A DNA stretch of 64,000 nucleotides. Source: JBGQOG01 sp052113705. Its GTDB lineage: Bacteria > Pseudomonadota > Alphaproteobacteria > Rhodobacterales > Rhodobacteraceae. The translations under genes were made by a program, and so were the position numbers. Under the pieces are notes generated by a model. That model was not told where the DNA came from, did not search any database, and was given only the letters and a program-made list of their open reading frames with translations. The stretch lies in contig NZ_JBGQOG010000017.1 of the NCBI RefSeq assembly GCF_052113705.1, forward strand, positions 1 through 64,000. Reading direction: 5' to 3'. The number at the start of each line of letters is the position of its first letter. Position 1 is the stretch's first letter. Below are positions 15,370 through 24,737 of the stretch, piece after piece.

Positions 15370-17579
15370 CCTGCAAGAGCGAATTCGGGGGCACGGGTAC
15401 GACCCGTGGCGTTCTGGACGAGGTCGGCGGGGTCAAGGATCAGCGCGATCTGACCGTCACCAAGGATGGTTGCGGCGGCGATGCCGGGGATATGACCGTA
15501 GCTTTGTTGCAGGCCCTTGATCACAACTTGACGTTGTTCAAGGATGGAGTCCACAACCAAGGCGGTTCTGCTGCCATCTTCCTGCGCGGTCAAGAGCACG
15601 ATGCCACCGTTGTAGTTGCCTTTCGGCTGGCGGTATCCGAGTTCGGCCCCGAGATCATAGAGGGGCACGAAGGCACCGCGCACATGGATCACATTGGTCT
15701 GCGGCCCGAGCGAGCGGATATCGGCATCGGTCAGCGTCGCCGTCTCAAGGATTGCCGAGAGCGGCACCACCAGGGTCTCGCCCGCCACATGCACCACCAT
15801 CCCGTCAAGAACCGCCAGCGTCAGCGGCAGCGAGATCGAGAATTTCGTGCCCTTGCCGGCTTCCGAAGTGATGGTGATCCGGCCGCCGAGCGACTGGATG
15901 GCCGAGCGGACCACATCCATCCCCACGCCGCGCCCCGACAGGCTCGAGATGGTGCTGGCGGTGGAGAAACCGGGCAGGAACAACAGGTTGTCGATATCGG
16001 TATCCGAAAGCTGCGCATCCGCCGGGATCAGCCCCTTGGAAATCGCAATCTCCTTGACGCGCGGACGGTTGATGCCGGCGCCGTCATCCTCGATCTCGAT
16101 CACCACGCGGCCCGAGCGGTGCTGGGCGGAAAGGGTGATCACCCCTTCGCGCGGCTTGCCCGCGGCTTCGCGTGTCTCCGGCGTCTCCAGCCCATGGTCG
16201 ACCGCGTTGCGGATCATATGGGTCAGCGGATCGGCCAGACGTTCGATCACCGTCTTGTCGACCTCGGTGCCTTCACCTTCGGTCTTCAGACGCACCTCTT
16301 TGCCAACGATGGCCGAGGCTTCGCGCACGATCCGGGCCATCCGCTGGAACAGCGGTTTTACCGGTTGCGCGCGGATCATCATCACGCTGTCCTGAATGTC
16401 CCGGGTCAGCATCATGAAGGCCTCAAGCCCGCTCATCACCGCCGAATTGGGCGGCAGACCGGCTTCGGCCACCGATTGCGCGAGCATGGCCTGGTTGATG
16501 ACCAGCTCGCCCACGAGGTTCACCAGACGGTCGATGCGGTCCAGATCAACCCGCACCGTGGCCTGGGCCGGTTCGGCATGGTTGCCGCCACCGCCACCAC
16601 CACCGCCCGCAGCGGCAGGTGCCGCCACGACAGCGGCCGCAGGGGCGGCGGTTTCCGGCGCGGCGACAGGTGCCGCAGCCGCGACCGGCGCGGGTGCTGC
16701 CACCGAAGGCTGAGGTGCTTCGACCATCATCGGCACATCATCCTCTTCGGGTTTGGTGGCGGGCAGGCTGGACAGATCGGGCAGGTCGCCCAGATCCGGC
16801 AAGGCAAAGCCCGACGGGGCCGGTGCTGCACCCCCGGTGATTTCGATCTCGCAGCAATCCTCGACGAAATCGAAGATCTCGCGAATGTCGTTTTCGGTCA
16901 CGGCGGGCGCGAAGGTCAGGGTCCAGCTGAGCTGGGCTTTCTCGGGCTCGATGGCCTCAACGCCGGGCAGATCGCCCAGATTGCAGCGGGTATCTACCGC
17001 CCCCAGCGCGTTCAGGGCGCGCAGGAGGTGGAAGGTTTCATTGCCCGAAGCGTAAAGCTCGGATTTCGGGGTAAAGGTCAGCGTGAAGCCACTGGCCTCT
17101 GCGTCGGTGTCACCACCCAGATCGAGGTCAAAGCACAGGCCCATCGGCGTGAAATCCGTGACTTCCTCTTCTTCCGGGGGCAGACCGGCGCCGCCGCCAA
17201 TCATGGCCTCAAGCGCCAGAAGCACCTCCTCGGCCCCCGCCGGTTCCGCATCGCCATCACGCGCGGCCCGGACGTGGTCTTGCAGCAGGTCCGCTGCCTG
17301 GAAGAACAGCTTCATGCCCTCTGGCGTAATTTCAAGACGCCCGGCGCGCAATTCATCCAGAACCGTCTCATAGCGGTGCGCAAAGGCAACCAGTGCCGTC
17401 AGCTTGAAAGCCCCGGCGCCGCCTTTGATCGAATGAACCGCCCGAAACACGACGTTGATCGTCTCATTGTCGTGTTCGCCTTCGTCCATTGCAGAAAGCG
17501 CATCTTGCAGGCTTTCCAACAATTCTTCGCATTCGACGAAGAAGGACGCTCGAATTTCTGCCATCGGGTCATGTGCCAT
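15366..17579 (-). CDS. cheA: Chemotaxis histidine kinase
   Basis: Central kinase of the pathway, 737 residues. The N-terminal HPt domain has phospho-acceptor H49 in FRAVHSIKGGAGAF. A variable region includes a Pro/Ala/Gly-rich linker, then the dimerisation domain, the ATPase domain with N-box HMIRNAVDHGLE and G-boxes DDGAGIN and GRGVGMDVV, and a C-terminal CheW-like regulatory domain. It phosphorylates the two CheY proteins and CheB encoded nearby. It follows cheY (17592-17957) by 12 bases and overlaps cheW. Confidence 0.96.
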   Translation of the reverse strand: MAHDPMAEIRASFFVECEELLESLQDALSAMDEGEHDNETINVVFRAVHSIKGGAGAFKLTALVAFAHRYETVLDELRAGRLEITPEGMKLFFQAADLLQDHVRAARDGDAEPAGAEEVLLALEAMIGGGAGLPPEEEEVTDFTPMGLCFDLDLGGDTDAEASGFTLTFTPKSELYASGNETFHLLRALNALGAVDTRCNLGDLPGVEAIEPEKAQLSWTLTFAPAVTENDIREIFDFVEDCCEIEITGGAAPAPSGFALPDLGDLPDLSSLPATKPEEDDVPMMVEAPQPSVAAPAPVAAAAPVAAPETAAPAAAVVAAPAAAGGGGGGGGNHAEPAQATVRVDLDRIDRLVNLVGELVINQAMLAQSVAEAGLPPNSAVMSGLEAFMMLTRDIQDSVMMIRAQPVKPLFQRMARIVREASAIVGKEVRLKTEGEGTEVDKTVIERLADPLTHMIRNAVDHGLETPETREAAGKPREGVITLSAQHRSGRVVIEIEDDGAGINRPRVKEIAISKGLIPADAQLSDTDIDNLLFLPGFSTASTISSLSGRGVGMDVVRSAIQSLGGRITITSEAGKGTKFSISLPLTLAVLDGMVVHVAGETLVVPLSAILETATLTDADIRSLGPQTNVIHVRGAFVPLYDLGAELGYRQPKGNYNGGIVLLTAQEDGSRTALVVDSILEQRQVVIKGLQQSYGHIPGIAAATILGDGQIALILDPADLVQNATGRTRAPEFALAG

Positions 17580-17591
17580 GACGCCTCTCCC

Positions 17592-17957
17592 TTAGCCTGC
17601 GACCATGTGAAGTGCCTTCACCAGCTTCGGCGGATCGAACGGCTTGACGATCCATCCGGTGGCACCGGCCGCACGGGCCCGGGCCTTCAGCTCGGGCGCG
17701 CTCTCGGTGGTGAGCACAAGAATGGGGGTCGCCCGGTGCTTGTCTTGCTTGCGCACCGCCTCGATGAAGCCAAAGCCATCGAGACGCGGCATGTTGATGT
17801 CAGAGATGATCGCATCGGGGGAAATGCCATCCAGCACCTCCAGCCCATGCACGCCATCCTCGGCCAGATGCAGGGTAAAGCCTGCCTCGCCCAGGGCCAG
17901 ACGCAACATGTCGCGAATGGTACGGCTGTCATCGACGGCCAGAACGGTCAGCGTCAT
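17592..17957 (-). CDS. cheY: Chemotaxis response regulator CheY (first copy)
   Basis: Single-domain receiver of 121 residues with D9-D10, phospho-acceptor D53 (ISDINMPRLDGFGF) and the conserved Lys in IVKPFDP. Its start overlaps the stop of the upstream STAS-domain gene. In alphaproteobacteria such cheA-adjacent CheY copies often act as phosphate sinks, while another copy drives the motor; whether that holds here is not visible from sequence. Confidence 0.93.
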   Translation of the reverse strand: MTLTVLAVDDSRTIRDMLRLALGEAGFTLHLAEDGVHGLEVLDGISPDAIISDINMPRLDGFGFIEAVRKQDKHRATPILVLTTESAPELKARARAAGATGWIVKPFDPPKLVKALHMVAG

Positions 17958-18232
17958 GCCGAGCCCTCCGTTTCCAGATCGGCCAGCGTCACGCCAAACA
18001 GATCAAGTGCATCGTCAAAAGATTGCGAACGCGGAGTCAGGCGAAGGTCATTGCCCGCCTGCCGCCAGCTGATCGCCGCAGCGGCCAGCACCTGCAGGCA
18101 CAGTCCGCCCAAATGGGAGACCTCGCCCGCATCAATCGTCAGATCCGATCCGGCCTGGGCGCAAATCGCCGAAGCCAGCGGTGCAGCGGCTGGAAGATCC
18201 AGCCTCTGCTGTAGTACGAGAGGCGCGCTCAT
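17954..18232 (-). CDS. STAS-domain protein heading the che operon
   Basis: A 92-residue STAS-like protein (anti-sigma-antagonist fold), recognised from LTIDAGEVSHLGGLCLQVLAAAAISWRQ, where the Ser/Thr phosphorylation site of anti-anti-sigma factors would lie near SHLGG. It is the first gene of the minus-strand che operon and overlaps cheY by four bases. STAS proteins of this size commonly head alphaproteobacterial che operons, but their role is poorly understood. Confidence 0.75.
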   Translation of the reverse strand: MSAPLVLQQRLDLPAAAPLASAICAQAGSDLTIDAGEVSHLGGLCLQVLAAAAISWRQAGNDLRLTPRSQSFDDALDLFGVTLADLETEGSA

Positions 18233-18348
18233 GCCGCGCCCCCGGAATTAGTTGGCTGAGAAAGGCTCACCTTTATCCCCTTTCAATCCGAGATGACTGA
18301 GGATTAGGGGCGCCGGGTTAATATTGATTTGACGAGGTCAGGCTTTTT

Positions 18349-19320
18349 TCAGCGCATCTGCGTCGAAAGGTGGGCCGCACAGCCGGTGAGGGCCGCATAA
18401 TCGTCTTCGATGATCGAGACCGCAAAATTCTGCATGAAGCCGGAGAATCGCCCCTTGTCGCGGAAGGCCTCGGCAAAACCGAACTCTGCGAGCCAGGGGG
18501 TGAAGGCCCGCGCAACGCCACCACAAAGGTAAACGCCGCCGAAGGGCAGGTGGATCAGCGAGAGATTGCCCGCCACCGTGCCGAGCATGCGCACGAAGAT
18601 GCGGCCCGTTTCCAGCGCCAAAGCCTCGCGCGCGTCCATTGCGGCCATGATATCCTGGGCGCGGCGCTCTTCCGGGGTGCCGTTTTCGGTGGAAACCCAG
18701 GCAAAAACCCGTTCCAGCCCACGGCCAGAGAGCACGTCCTCAACCCCGGGGAAACCATGCACCGTCTCGACAAAGCGCAGGAGGCGCAGGTCGGCATCGG
18801 TGCGGATCGGCAGGTTGGCATGGCCACATTCCGAGGCGGCGACGATGCGCCCGCCCGGAAATTCATGCACGGGCGCCGCGTTGAAACCGGTGCCGACCCC
18901 GATCACCAGCTGGCTGGGATCGGCGCCGTGATCGCCGCTTCCGGCCACCACCTGCCGCAAGGCGCTGGCCTCCAGATGGCCCAAAGCATGTCCCTGCGCC
19001 TGAAGATCATTCAAAATGGCGACAGTTTCCGCGCCGGTCGCGCGGCTGAGGCTGGCAGAATCAATCGTCCAGTCCAGATTTGTCATCGAGGCGACACCGC
19101 CCCGCACCGGCCCGGCCACCGCAACGCAGGCCCCGGCGCAATCGACGCCCCCCTCCAGCGCGCGGTATTCCGCCAGCACCGCGTCCAGCGCCGGATAGTC
19201 GGCATTGCTGAAGCGGCGGATGCTGTCGGGCAGCAGGCGCTTCCCCTCGGCCAGCGCCACACGGGTGTTGGTTCCGCCAATATCGGCCAGAAGCGAAAAG
19301 CGGTTGGTGGCGCGGGTCAT
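18349..19320 (-). CDS. glk: Glucokinase
   Basis: Phosphorylates glucose to glucose-6-phosphate, 323 residues, the usual length of the Glk family. The ATP-binding phosphate loop LLADIGGTNTRVALAEG starts at residue 10, ILNDLQAQGHAL gives the catalytic Asp block, and GVGTGFNAAPV and the ECGHANLP motif are present. It is last in the aglR-GH1-glk set, with its ATG three bases after the glucosidase stop. It would trap glucose released by AglA and the GH1 enzyme. Confidence 0.95.
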   Translation of the reverse strand: MTRATNRFSLLADIGGTNTRVALAEGKRLLPDSIRRFSNADYPALDAVLAEYRALEGGVDCAGACVAVAGPVRGGVASMTNLDWTIDSASLSRATGAETVAILNDLQAQGHALGHLEASALRQVVAGSGDHGADPSQLVIGVGTGFNAAPVHEFPGGRIVAASECGHANLPIRTDADLRLLRFVETVHGFPGVEDVLSGRGLERVFAWVSTENGTPEERRAQDIMAAMDAREALALETGRIFVRMLGTVAGNLSLIHLPFGGVYLCGGVARAFTPWLAEFGFAEAFRDKGRFSGFMQNFAVSIIEDDYAALTGCAAHLSTQMR

Positions 19321-19323
19321 GGC

Positions 19324-20649
19324 TTATCCCTGTGCAAATGCGGCTCTAAGTGCGTGATAAGATGCCTTGGGGGTGCGCTGCAAGCTGTCGAAGTCCATAT
19401 GCACCAGTCCAAAGCGCTTTTCATAGCCCAAGGACCATTCGTAATTGTCCAGCAGCGACCACGTGAAATAGCCGTTCAGCGGCACGCCCTGCGCAATGGC
19501 GTCGCGGGCGGCGTTCAGATGCGCGGCAAGATAATCGATGCGCGGCTGATCATCGACCGCGCCCGCCACCAGCTCATCATATCCCGCCATGCCGTTTTCG
19601 GTGACATAGAGGGGCAGGGTGCCGGTATAGTCGCGCGCCACCATGGTCAGGAAATGCGTGAGGCCCTGCGGATAAATCTCCCACTCCATCGCGGTTTTCG
19701 GCAAAGGTCCCGGCACTTCCTGATGCGCGGGCCAGGGTCCGGGGGCGGGGGCGATCAGTTTGCGGGTGTAGTAATTCAGCCCGACCCAGTCCAAGGGCGC
19801 CTGAATCACCGCGAAATCATCCTGCCAGTTCTTTGGCATATGCGGCGCGAAACCCTCCATCACCAGATCGGGATAGCGGCCCTTGAAAATGCCCGAGAGG
19901 AAGAACTGGTTGTAATAGGCGTCATAGAGGGCGGCGGCGCGGGCGGCTTCCGGCGTGTCATCGGCGGGCTGCGCATATTCAAAGTTGAAGACGCCGCCCA
20001 GATTTTTCATGCCCAGATCGCGCATCACGCCGATGGCCGTGCCATGCGCCAGCATCACATGATGCATTGCATGCGCCGTGGCGCGGATGTCGCGCAGGCC
20101 CGGCGCATGATGGCCGAGGAAATGGCTGAGCCAGCCGACGCACCAGGGCTCGTTGATCGGCGCGGCTGACCAGAGCCGGTCGCCGATCCGGCGCATGATC
20201 ACCTCGGTGAAATCGCCGAACCAGCCCGCAATGTCGCGGTTGCGCCAGCCGCCCAGATCCGCCAACGGCGCGGGCAGTTCCCAGTGATAGAGCGTCGCGG
20301 CAGGCTTCAGCCCGCGTTCCAGAAGCCCGTCGACCAGCCGGTCGTAGAAATCCAGCCCCTCGGGATTGGCCGCCCCGCGCCCCTCGGGCAGCACCCGCGC
20401 CCAGGAGGTGGAGAAGCGGTAGACGTCGAAATTGCCGTCACGCAGCAGGTCAAGATCCGCGGGCCAGCGGTGGTAATGGTCGCAGGCGGTATCGCCATTC
20501 TCGGCCCGCACCACATTGCCGGGGGTGGCGGCGAATGTGTCCCAATGCGTCACCCCGGCACCGCCGAATGTGTGGCCCTCGATCTGATAGGAGGAGGTGG
20601 CGGCCCCGAAAAGGAAGCCGGGCGGAAAGTCAGCACGGGTGGGAAGCAT
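19324..20649 (-). CDS. GH1 family beta-glucosidase
   Basis: Hydrolyses beta-glucosides; 441 residues, full length for GH1. The start region FLFGAATSSYQIEG is the GH1 signature. The acid/base Glu is in INEPWCVGW (near residue 165) and the nucleophile Glu in VTENGMAGYDE (near 352). ATG 20649 is preferred because GAGGTATACC precedes it; a TTG four codons upstream is the only longer option. No signal peptide, so it acts in the cytoplasm on imported disaccharides. It lies between aglR and glk and probably belongs to the same regulon as aglEFGAK. Confidence 0.93.
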   Translation of the reverse strand: MLPTRADFPPGFLFGAATSSYQIEGHTFGGAGVTHWDTFAATPGNVVRAENGDTACDHYHRWPADLDLLRDGNFDVYRFSTSWARVLPEGRGAANPEGLDFYDRLVDGLLERGLKPAATLYHWELPAPLADLGGWRNRDIAGWFGDFTEVIMRRIGDRLWSAAPINEPWCVGWLSHFLGHHAPGLRDIRATAHAMHHVMLAHGTAIGVMRDLGMKNLGGVFNFEYAQPADDTPEAARAAALYDAYYNQFFLSGIFKGRYPDLVMEGFAPHMPKNWQDDFAVIQAPLDWVGLNYYTRKLIAPAPGPWPAHQEVPGPLPKTAMEWEIYPQGLTHFLTMVARDYTGTLPLYVTENGMAGYDELVAGAVDDQPRIDYLAAHLNAARDAIAQGVPLNGYFTWSLLDNYEWSLGYEKRFGLVHMDFDSLQRTPKASYHALRAAFAQG

Positions 20650-20688
20650 GGTATACCTCAAAGCAGGCGGCGCGGGCGCGCCGGAAAA

Positions 20689-21897
20689 TCAGGGGGTTGC
20701 GGTGCCGGGCCGCAGGGGCTGCGGCAAGGTTGCGTCCCCGGCGCCGGGCTCTGCGGCGGCCGGGGGCCGGATCGGAGAGGTCTTTGACGCGGCCGGGGTC
20801 CGCAGCGCGCGCGGGGTATCGGTGTCCGGAGCGGCACCGCCAGCCCCGCCCGGGACCGGCGCCAGGGCCGCGGACATCGGGGCGGGGCCGGTGGACTGGC
20901 CGAGCACCAGCACCGCCTCCATCAGCTGCTGGCGCGGCGCAGAGCCGGGCGCCGCGATAATATCAAGCAGCATCTGCGCCGAGTGTTGGCCCGCCGCGCG
21001 CACCGAGGAGCGGGTGGCGGTGAAGATCGGCTCTTCCTCGCCGTTTTGCAGATAGCCCAGCTCGTCATCATGGGTGACGACGGAAATGTCGCGCCCCAGC
21101 CGCAGTCCCGCCGCCTCGGCCGCGCGGCGCACGCCCATGGCCGAGAGCAGCGAGGAGGTCAGAAAGGCGGTGGGCGGATTGGGGCCGCCCAGCATGGCGC
21201 GGGCCGCGCGGGCGCCCTGCGCCTCGGTCATCTCGCCCGCCGTCATCAGCGCGGGGTCCACCGGCAGCCCGCGCGCGAGCAGCGCCGCCTCATAGCCCCG
21301 GCGGCGGCGGATGGCGAAATCCATGAACTCCAGACCGTTCACCAGCGCGATCCGCCGATGCCCGAGATCGAGCAGAAAGTCGGTGGCGCGGGTGAAGGCG
21401 CGGGTGTTGTTCACATCCACCCAGGAATATTCCGCGCTGGCCCCGGTCGAGCGACCATGCACCACGAACGGCAGGCCCAGCTCGCGCAGGAGCGGGATCC
21501 GGGCGTCATTCTCGCGCGGGCCATGCACGATGATCCCGTCGACATTCCCCTTCGAGCGGATCTCGCGATAGGCGCGGCCCTCATCCATGTCGGGCACGAT
21601 GGTCAGGATCATGTCATAGCCCGCGCGGGCATAAACCTCGCCCGCCCCGGCGATGAAATCGGCGAAAACCGGGTTCACGATCTCATGCTGGGTCGAGATC
21701 GGGATCACATGGCCAATCGCCATCGCCCGGCCCGTGGCCAGCGATTGCGCGCGGGTGTTGGGTCGGTAGTTGAATTGGCGCGCCGCCTCGGCCACCCGTT
21801 TGCGCGTGGCCTCACCCACCTCCGGATAGCCGTTCAGTGCCCGGCTGACGGTGGTCGGGGACAGGTTCAGATGCGCGGCGAGGTCCTTGAGGTTCAT
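20689..21897 (-). CDS. aglR: LacI-family regulator of the alpha-glucoside operon
   Basis: Repressor of 402 residues. The N-terminal helix-turn-helix is LKDLAAHLNLSPTTVSRALNGYPEV (3-27), followed by a periplasmic-binding-protein-like sugar domain to about residue 345. The final ~57 residues are Pro/Ala/Gly-rich and extend beyond the usual LacI-family end; they look disordered. It is divergent from aglE across ~330 bases that contain two similar palindromes (21979-21992 and 22156-22169), its likely operators. AglR is the known name for this position in the rhizobial agl cluster; transfer of the name is by context. Confidence 0.88.
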   Translation of the reverse strand: MNLKDLAAHLNLSPTTVSRALNGYPEVGEATRKRVAEAARQFNYRPNTRAQSLATGRAMAIGHVIPISTQHEIVNPVFADFIAGAGEVYARAGYDMILTIVPDMDEGRAYREIRSKGNVDGIIVHGPRENDARIPLLRELGLPFVVHGRSTGASAEYSWVDVNNTRAFTRATDFLLDLGHRRIALVNGLEFMDFAIRRRRGYEAALLARGLPVDPALMTAGEMTEAQGARAARAMLGGPNPPTAFLTSSLLSAMGVRRAAEAAGLRLGRDISVVTHDDELGYLQNGEEEPIFTATRSSVRAAGQHSAQMLLDIIAAPGSAPRQQLMEAVLVLGQSTGPAPMSAALAPVPGGAGGAAPDTDTPRALRTPAASKTSPIRPPAAAEPGAGDATLPQPLRPGTATP

Positions 21898-21978
21898 GGC
21901 ATATCCCTGCGGCTGGTCGGAGCCGGGTGTCGTGGTTTTTCCCGGTGTAATTCAGATCGGATTGGTCGAAAAGCCCAG

Positions 21979-21992
21979 CCAAAGCGGTTTGG
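21979..21992. promoter_or_regulatory. Candidate LacI-type operator O2
   Basis: CCAAAGCGGTTTGG, a 14-base near-palindrome with one mismatched pair, 82 bases before the aglR start. It shares the CAAAGCG core with the perfect palindrome at 22156-22169. Position suggests autoregulation of aglR. Confidence 0.55.
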
Positions 21993-22119
21993 ATTTGCGA
22001 TGACATTACGCAAGGCCGGGCGGGGCGTCAATGCTGCGGCCCTAGTTGAAAATGCTGCATCTGCATTGGCAAGGCGCAGCAATTCAAGGGAGTGTGGCCT
22101 TTCCGGATGGTGGGGGGAA

Positions 22120-22152
22120 TTGACTTTGCGCAGGGCTTCGCCGAGTGTTTAT
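22120..22152 (+). promoter_or_regulatory. Weak candidate promoter of aglEFGAK
   Basis: TTGACT at 22120-22125 could be a -35 element. The only A/T-rich hexamer downstream is GTTTAT (22147-22152), which is 21 bases away and therefore poorly spaced. The perfect LacI-type palindrome starts four bases later, where a repressor would block initiation. Confidence 0.35.
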
Positions 22153-22155
22153 CAG

Positions 22156-22169
22156 TCAAAGCGCTTTGA
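22156..22169. promoter_or_regulatory. Candidate LacI-type operator O1 of aglE
   Basis: TCAAAGCGCTTTGA, a perfect 14-base palindrome with the central CG typical of LacI/GalR operators, 60 bases before the aglE start. It most likely binds the divergently encoded AglR. Confidence 0.75.
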
Positions 22170-22228
22170 GAGCGAATCTCGGTGCGGGGGTTTCGGGCGT
22201 TTACGGCGCCAACAGAGGAGGAGAGAGG

Positions 22229-23578
22229 ATGCGGAAGTTCTACGCGAGTGCGGCGGTACTGGCGCTTTGGGCGGGGGCTGCGGCGGCGCAGGATCTGAAA
22301 TTCGCGCCGGGCGAGGATGCACGGTTCAACTGGGCGTCCTATGACGCGCTGAAATCGGTGGATCTGAAGGGGCAGACGGTCAAGGTGCTTGGCCCCTGGC
22401 TGTCGGCCGATCAGCAGCTGGTGGAAAGCGTGATCGCCTATTTCGAGGCCGCGACCGGCGCTGATGTGCAATATTCCGGCTCTGACAGCTTTGAGCAGCA
22501 GATCGTCATTGATGCCGAAGCGGGCAGCCCGCCGGATGTGGCGGTGTTCCCGCAGCCGGGTCTGGCCGCCGATCTGGCGCGCAAGGGCCATCTGAAGCCG
22601 CTGCCCGATGAAATGTCGCAATGGTTGGTGGACAATTACGCCGCCGGTCAAAGCTGGGCCGATCTCGGCACCTATGCCGGGGCGGATGGCAGCAAACATC
22701 TATATGCCTTCCCCTATAAGGCGGATGTGAAATCGCTGGTCTGGTATGTGCCGGAGAATTTCGAGGATGCGGGCTATGAAGTGCCCACAACCATGGAAGA
22801 GCTGAAGGCGCTGACCGATCAGATCGTGGCCGATGGCGGTACGCCCTGGTGCATCGGTCTCGGCTCGGGCGGGGCCACCGGCTGGCCCGCGACCGATTGG
22901 GTCGAAGACATGATGCTGCGGATCAACAGCCCCGAGGATTATGACGCCTGGGTGCGCAATGACCTGAAGTTCAACGATCCGAAAGTCGTGGCCGCGATTG
23001 AGGAATTCGGTGCGTTTGCCCGCAATGACAAATATGTGGCGGGCGGTTCGGGTGCCGTGGCCGCAACCGATTTCCGCGACAGCCCCAAGGGGCTCTTCTC
23101 CTCGCCGCCGCAATGCTACATGCACAAACAGGCGAGCTTCATCCCCTCCTTCTTCCCGGAAGGCACGGTGATCGGGCAGGACGCGGATTTCTTCTACTTC
23201 CCGGCCTATGCCGAGAAAGACCTCGGCCAGCCGGTGCTGGGCGCGGGCACGATGTTCTCGGTGATGTCGGACAATCCGGCGGCGGTGGAGTTTGTGAAAT
23301 TCCTCGAAACCCCGATCGCGCATGAGATCTGGATGGCGCAGACCGGTTTCCTCACCCCGTACAAAGGCGTGAACACCGAGGTTTACGGCGACCCGACCTT
23401 GCGGAAAATGGGCGACATCCTGTTGAACGCCACCACCTTCCGCTTTGACGGCTCCGACCTGATGCCGGGCGCGATTGGCGCCGGGGCCTTCTGGACGGGC
23501 ATGGTGGATTATGCGGGCGGCAAAGATGCGCAATCCGTGGCCGACAACATCCAGAAAACCTGGGACACGTTGAAGTAA
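22229..23578 (+). CDS. aglE: Alpha-glucoside ABC transporter, binding protein
   Basis: Periplasmic sugar-binding protein of 449 residues. It has a clear Sec signal peptide (MRKFYASAAVLALWAGAAAAQ, cleaved near AAA-QD). The mature part has the extracellular-solute-binding type 1 fold, with AFPYKADVKSLVWYVPENFEDAGYEVP typical of disaccharide binders. ATG 22229 follows GAGGAGGAGAG; a frame starting at 22145 would run through the operator. It is the first gene of aglEFGAK, and a strong hairpin separates it from the permeases. Confidence 0.92.
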   Translation: MRKFYASAAVLALWAGAAAAQDLKFAPGEDARFNWASYDALKSVDLKGQTVKVLGPWLSADQQLVESVIAYFEAATGADVQYSGSDSFEQQIVIDAEAGSPPDVAVFPQPGLAADLARKGHLKPLPDEMSQWLVDNYAAGQSWADLGTYAGADGSKHLYAFPYKADVKSLVWYVPENFEDAGYEVPTTMEELKALTDQIVADGGTPWCIGLGSGGATGWPATDWVEDMMLRINSPEDYDAWVRNDLKFNDPKVVAAIEEFGAFARNDKYVAGGSGAVAATDFRDSPKGLFSSPPQCYMHKQASFIPSFFPEGTVIGQDADFFYFPAYAEKDLGQPVLGAGTMFSVMSDNPAAVEFVKFLETPIAHEIWMAQTGFLTPYKGVNTEVYGDPTLRKMGDILLNATTFRFDGSDLMPGAIGAGAFWTGMVDYAGGKDAQSVADNIQKTWDTLK

Positions 23579-23590
23579 GCAGTTCAAACG

Positions 23591-23618
23591 GGCCGTGCCG
23601 GGAATGCCCGGCGCGGCC
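23591..23618 (+). promoter_or_regulatory. Stable hairpin between aglE and aglF
   Basis: Positions 23591-23602 and 23607-23618 pair over 12 bases (one G-U) around an AATG loop. A second hairpin, GGCACC-CGGC-GGTGCC, follows at 23648-23663. Neither has a U tract, so they more likely protect the aglE 3' end or limit read-through than terminate fully. The 150-base aglE-aglF gap is otherwise empty. Confidence 0.65.
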
Positions 23619-23728
23619 TCCCGTGCCCGAACCGGGGCAGGGAAGACGGCACCCGGCGGTGCCGGGCAAAGCAGCGCCCGAAAAGGGCCCGCGAAGATGC
23701 CGCCCGAAACGGGCGATGAGGGGGGATC

Positions 23729-24724
23729 ATGCAACAGCTCTTGTTTGCCGCAGGGACCATTGTCGCCGGGGTTTTTGCCTGCGTCGCCTGGTTCTGGGGC
23801 TCGAATTTCGTGCTCGACACGCTCTATCCGGTGCGGGGGCCGCAGGCGGCGCGCAACATCGCGCGCACCAATGCCGTGCGGCCCTGGCTCTTCCTCGGGC
23901 CGGCCATTCTCGCCCTCGGGGTCTATCTGGTCTATCCGGTGTTCAAATCCATCTGGCTGTCGCTGCTCGATGCCGATGGCCGCGATTTCATCGGGTTGGA
24001 CAATTACCGCTGGCTGGTGGCGGACAGCAAATTCCACGAGAGCCTGTTCAACAACATGCTTTGGCTGATCACCGTGCCCGCGATGGCGACGCTGTTTGGC
24101 CTGATCGCGGCGCAGCTGACCGACCGTATCCGCTGGGGCAATTTCGCCAAATCGCTCATCTTCATGCCGATGGCCATTTCATTCGTCGGCGCCGGGGTGA
24201 TCTGGAAATTCATCTATGATTACCGCGCCGAAGGGCAGGAACAGATCGGCCTGCTGAACGCCATCGTCACCCATTTCGGCTTTGCGCCGCAGACCTGGCT
24301 GGTGCTGCCGATCTGGAACTCCTTCTTTCTGATGATGGTGCTGATCTGGATCCAGACCGGCTTTGCCATGGTGATCCTCTCGGCCGCATTGCGCGGCATC
24401 CCCGAGGAAACCATCGAGGCGGCCATTCTGGACGGCTGCGGGCCCTGGCGGCTGTTCTTCCAGATCAAGGTGCCGCAGATCTGGGGCACCATTGCCGTCG
24501 TCTGGACCACGATCACCATCACCGTGCTCAAAGTCTTTGACATCGTTTTCGTGATGACCAACGGCGAATGGGGCACGCAGGTTTTGGCCAATTTCATGTA
24601 CACTTGGATGTTCAAGGGCACGCCGGATTATGGCCGGGGCTCTGCCATCGCCATCGTCATCATGCTTCTGGTCACACCGATCATGATCTGGAACATCCGC
24701 AACGCGCGCCGTGAGATGCAATGA
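23729..24724 (+). CDS. aglF: Alpha-glucoside ABC transporter, permease AglF
   Basis: Membrane subunit of 331 residues, MalF-type. It has an N-terminal helix (~5-25), another at ~50-70 and the core helices. The EAA loop (ETIEAAILDGCGPWRLFFQIKVPQ) lies near residue 231. The start follows GAGGGGG. It pairs with AglG and is energised by AglK. Confidence 0.92.
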   Translation: MQQLLFAAGTIVAGVFACVAWFWGSNFVLDTLYPVRGPQAARNIARTNAVRPWLFLGPAILALGVYLVYPVFKSIWLSLLDADGRDFIGLDNYRWLVADSKFHESLFNNMLWLITVPAMATLFGLIAAQLTDRIRWGNFAKSLIFMPMAISFVGAGVIWKFIYDYRAEGQEQIGLLNAIVTHFGFAPQTWLVLPIWNSFFLMMVLIWIQTGFAMVILSAALRGIPEETIEAAILDGCGPWRLFFQIKVPQIWGTIAVVWTTITITVLKVFDIVFVMTNGEWGTQVLANFMYTWMFKGTPDYGRGSAIAIVIMLLVTPIMIWNIRNARREMQ

Positions 24725-24737
24725 GGGAGATGCAGTG

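Noticed and set aside
15345..18251. 968-codon open frame on the plus strand
   Set aside because: Antisense shadow of cheA and neighbours, whose domain order and motifs are clear.
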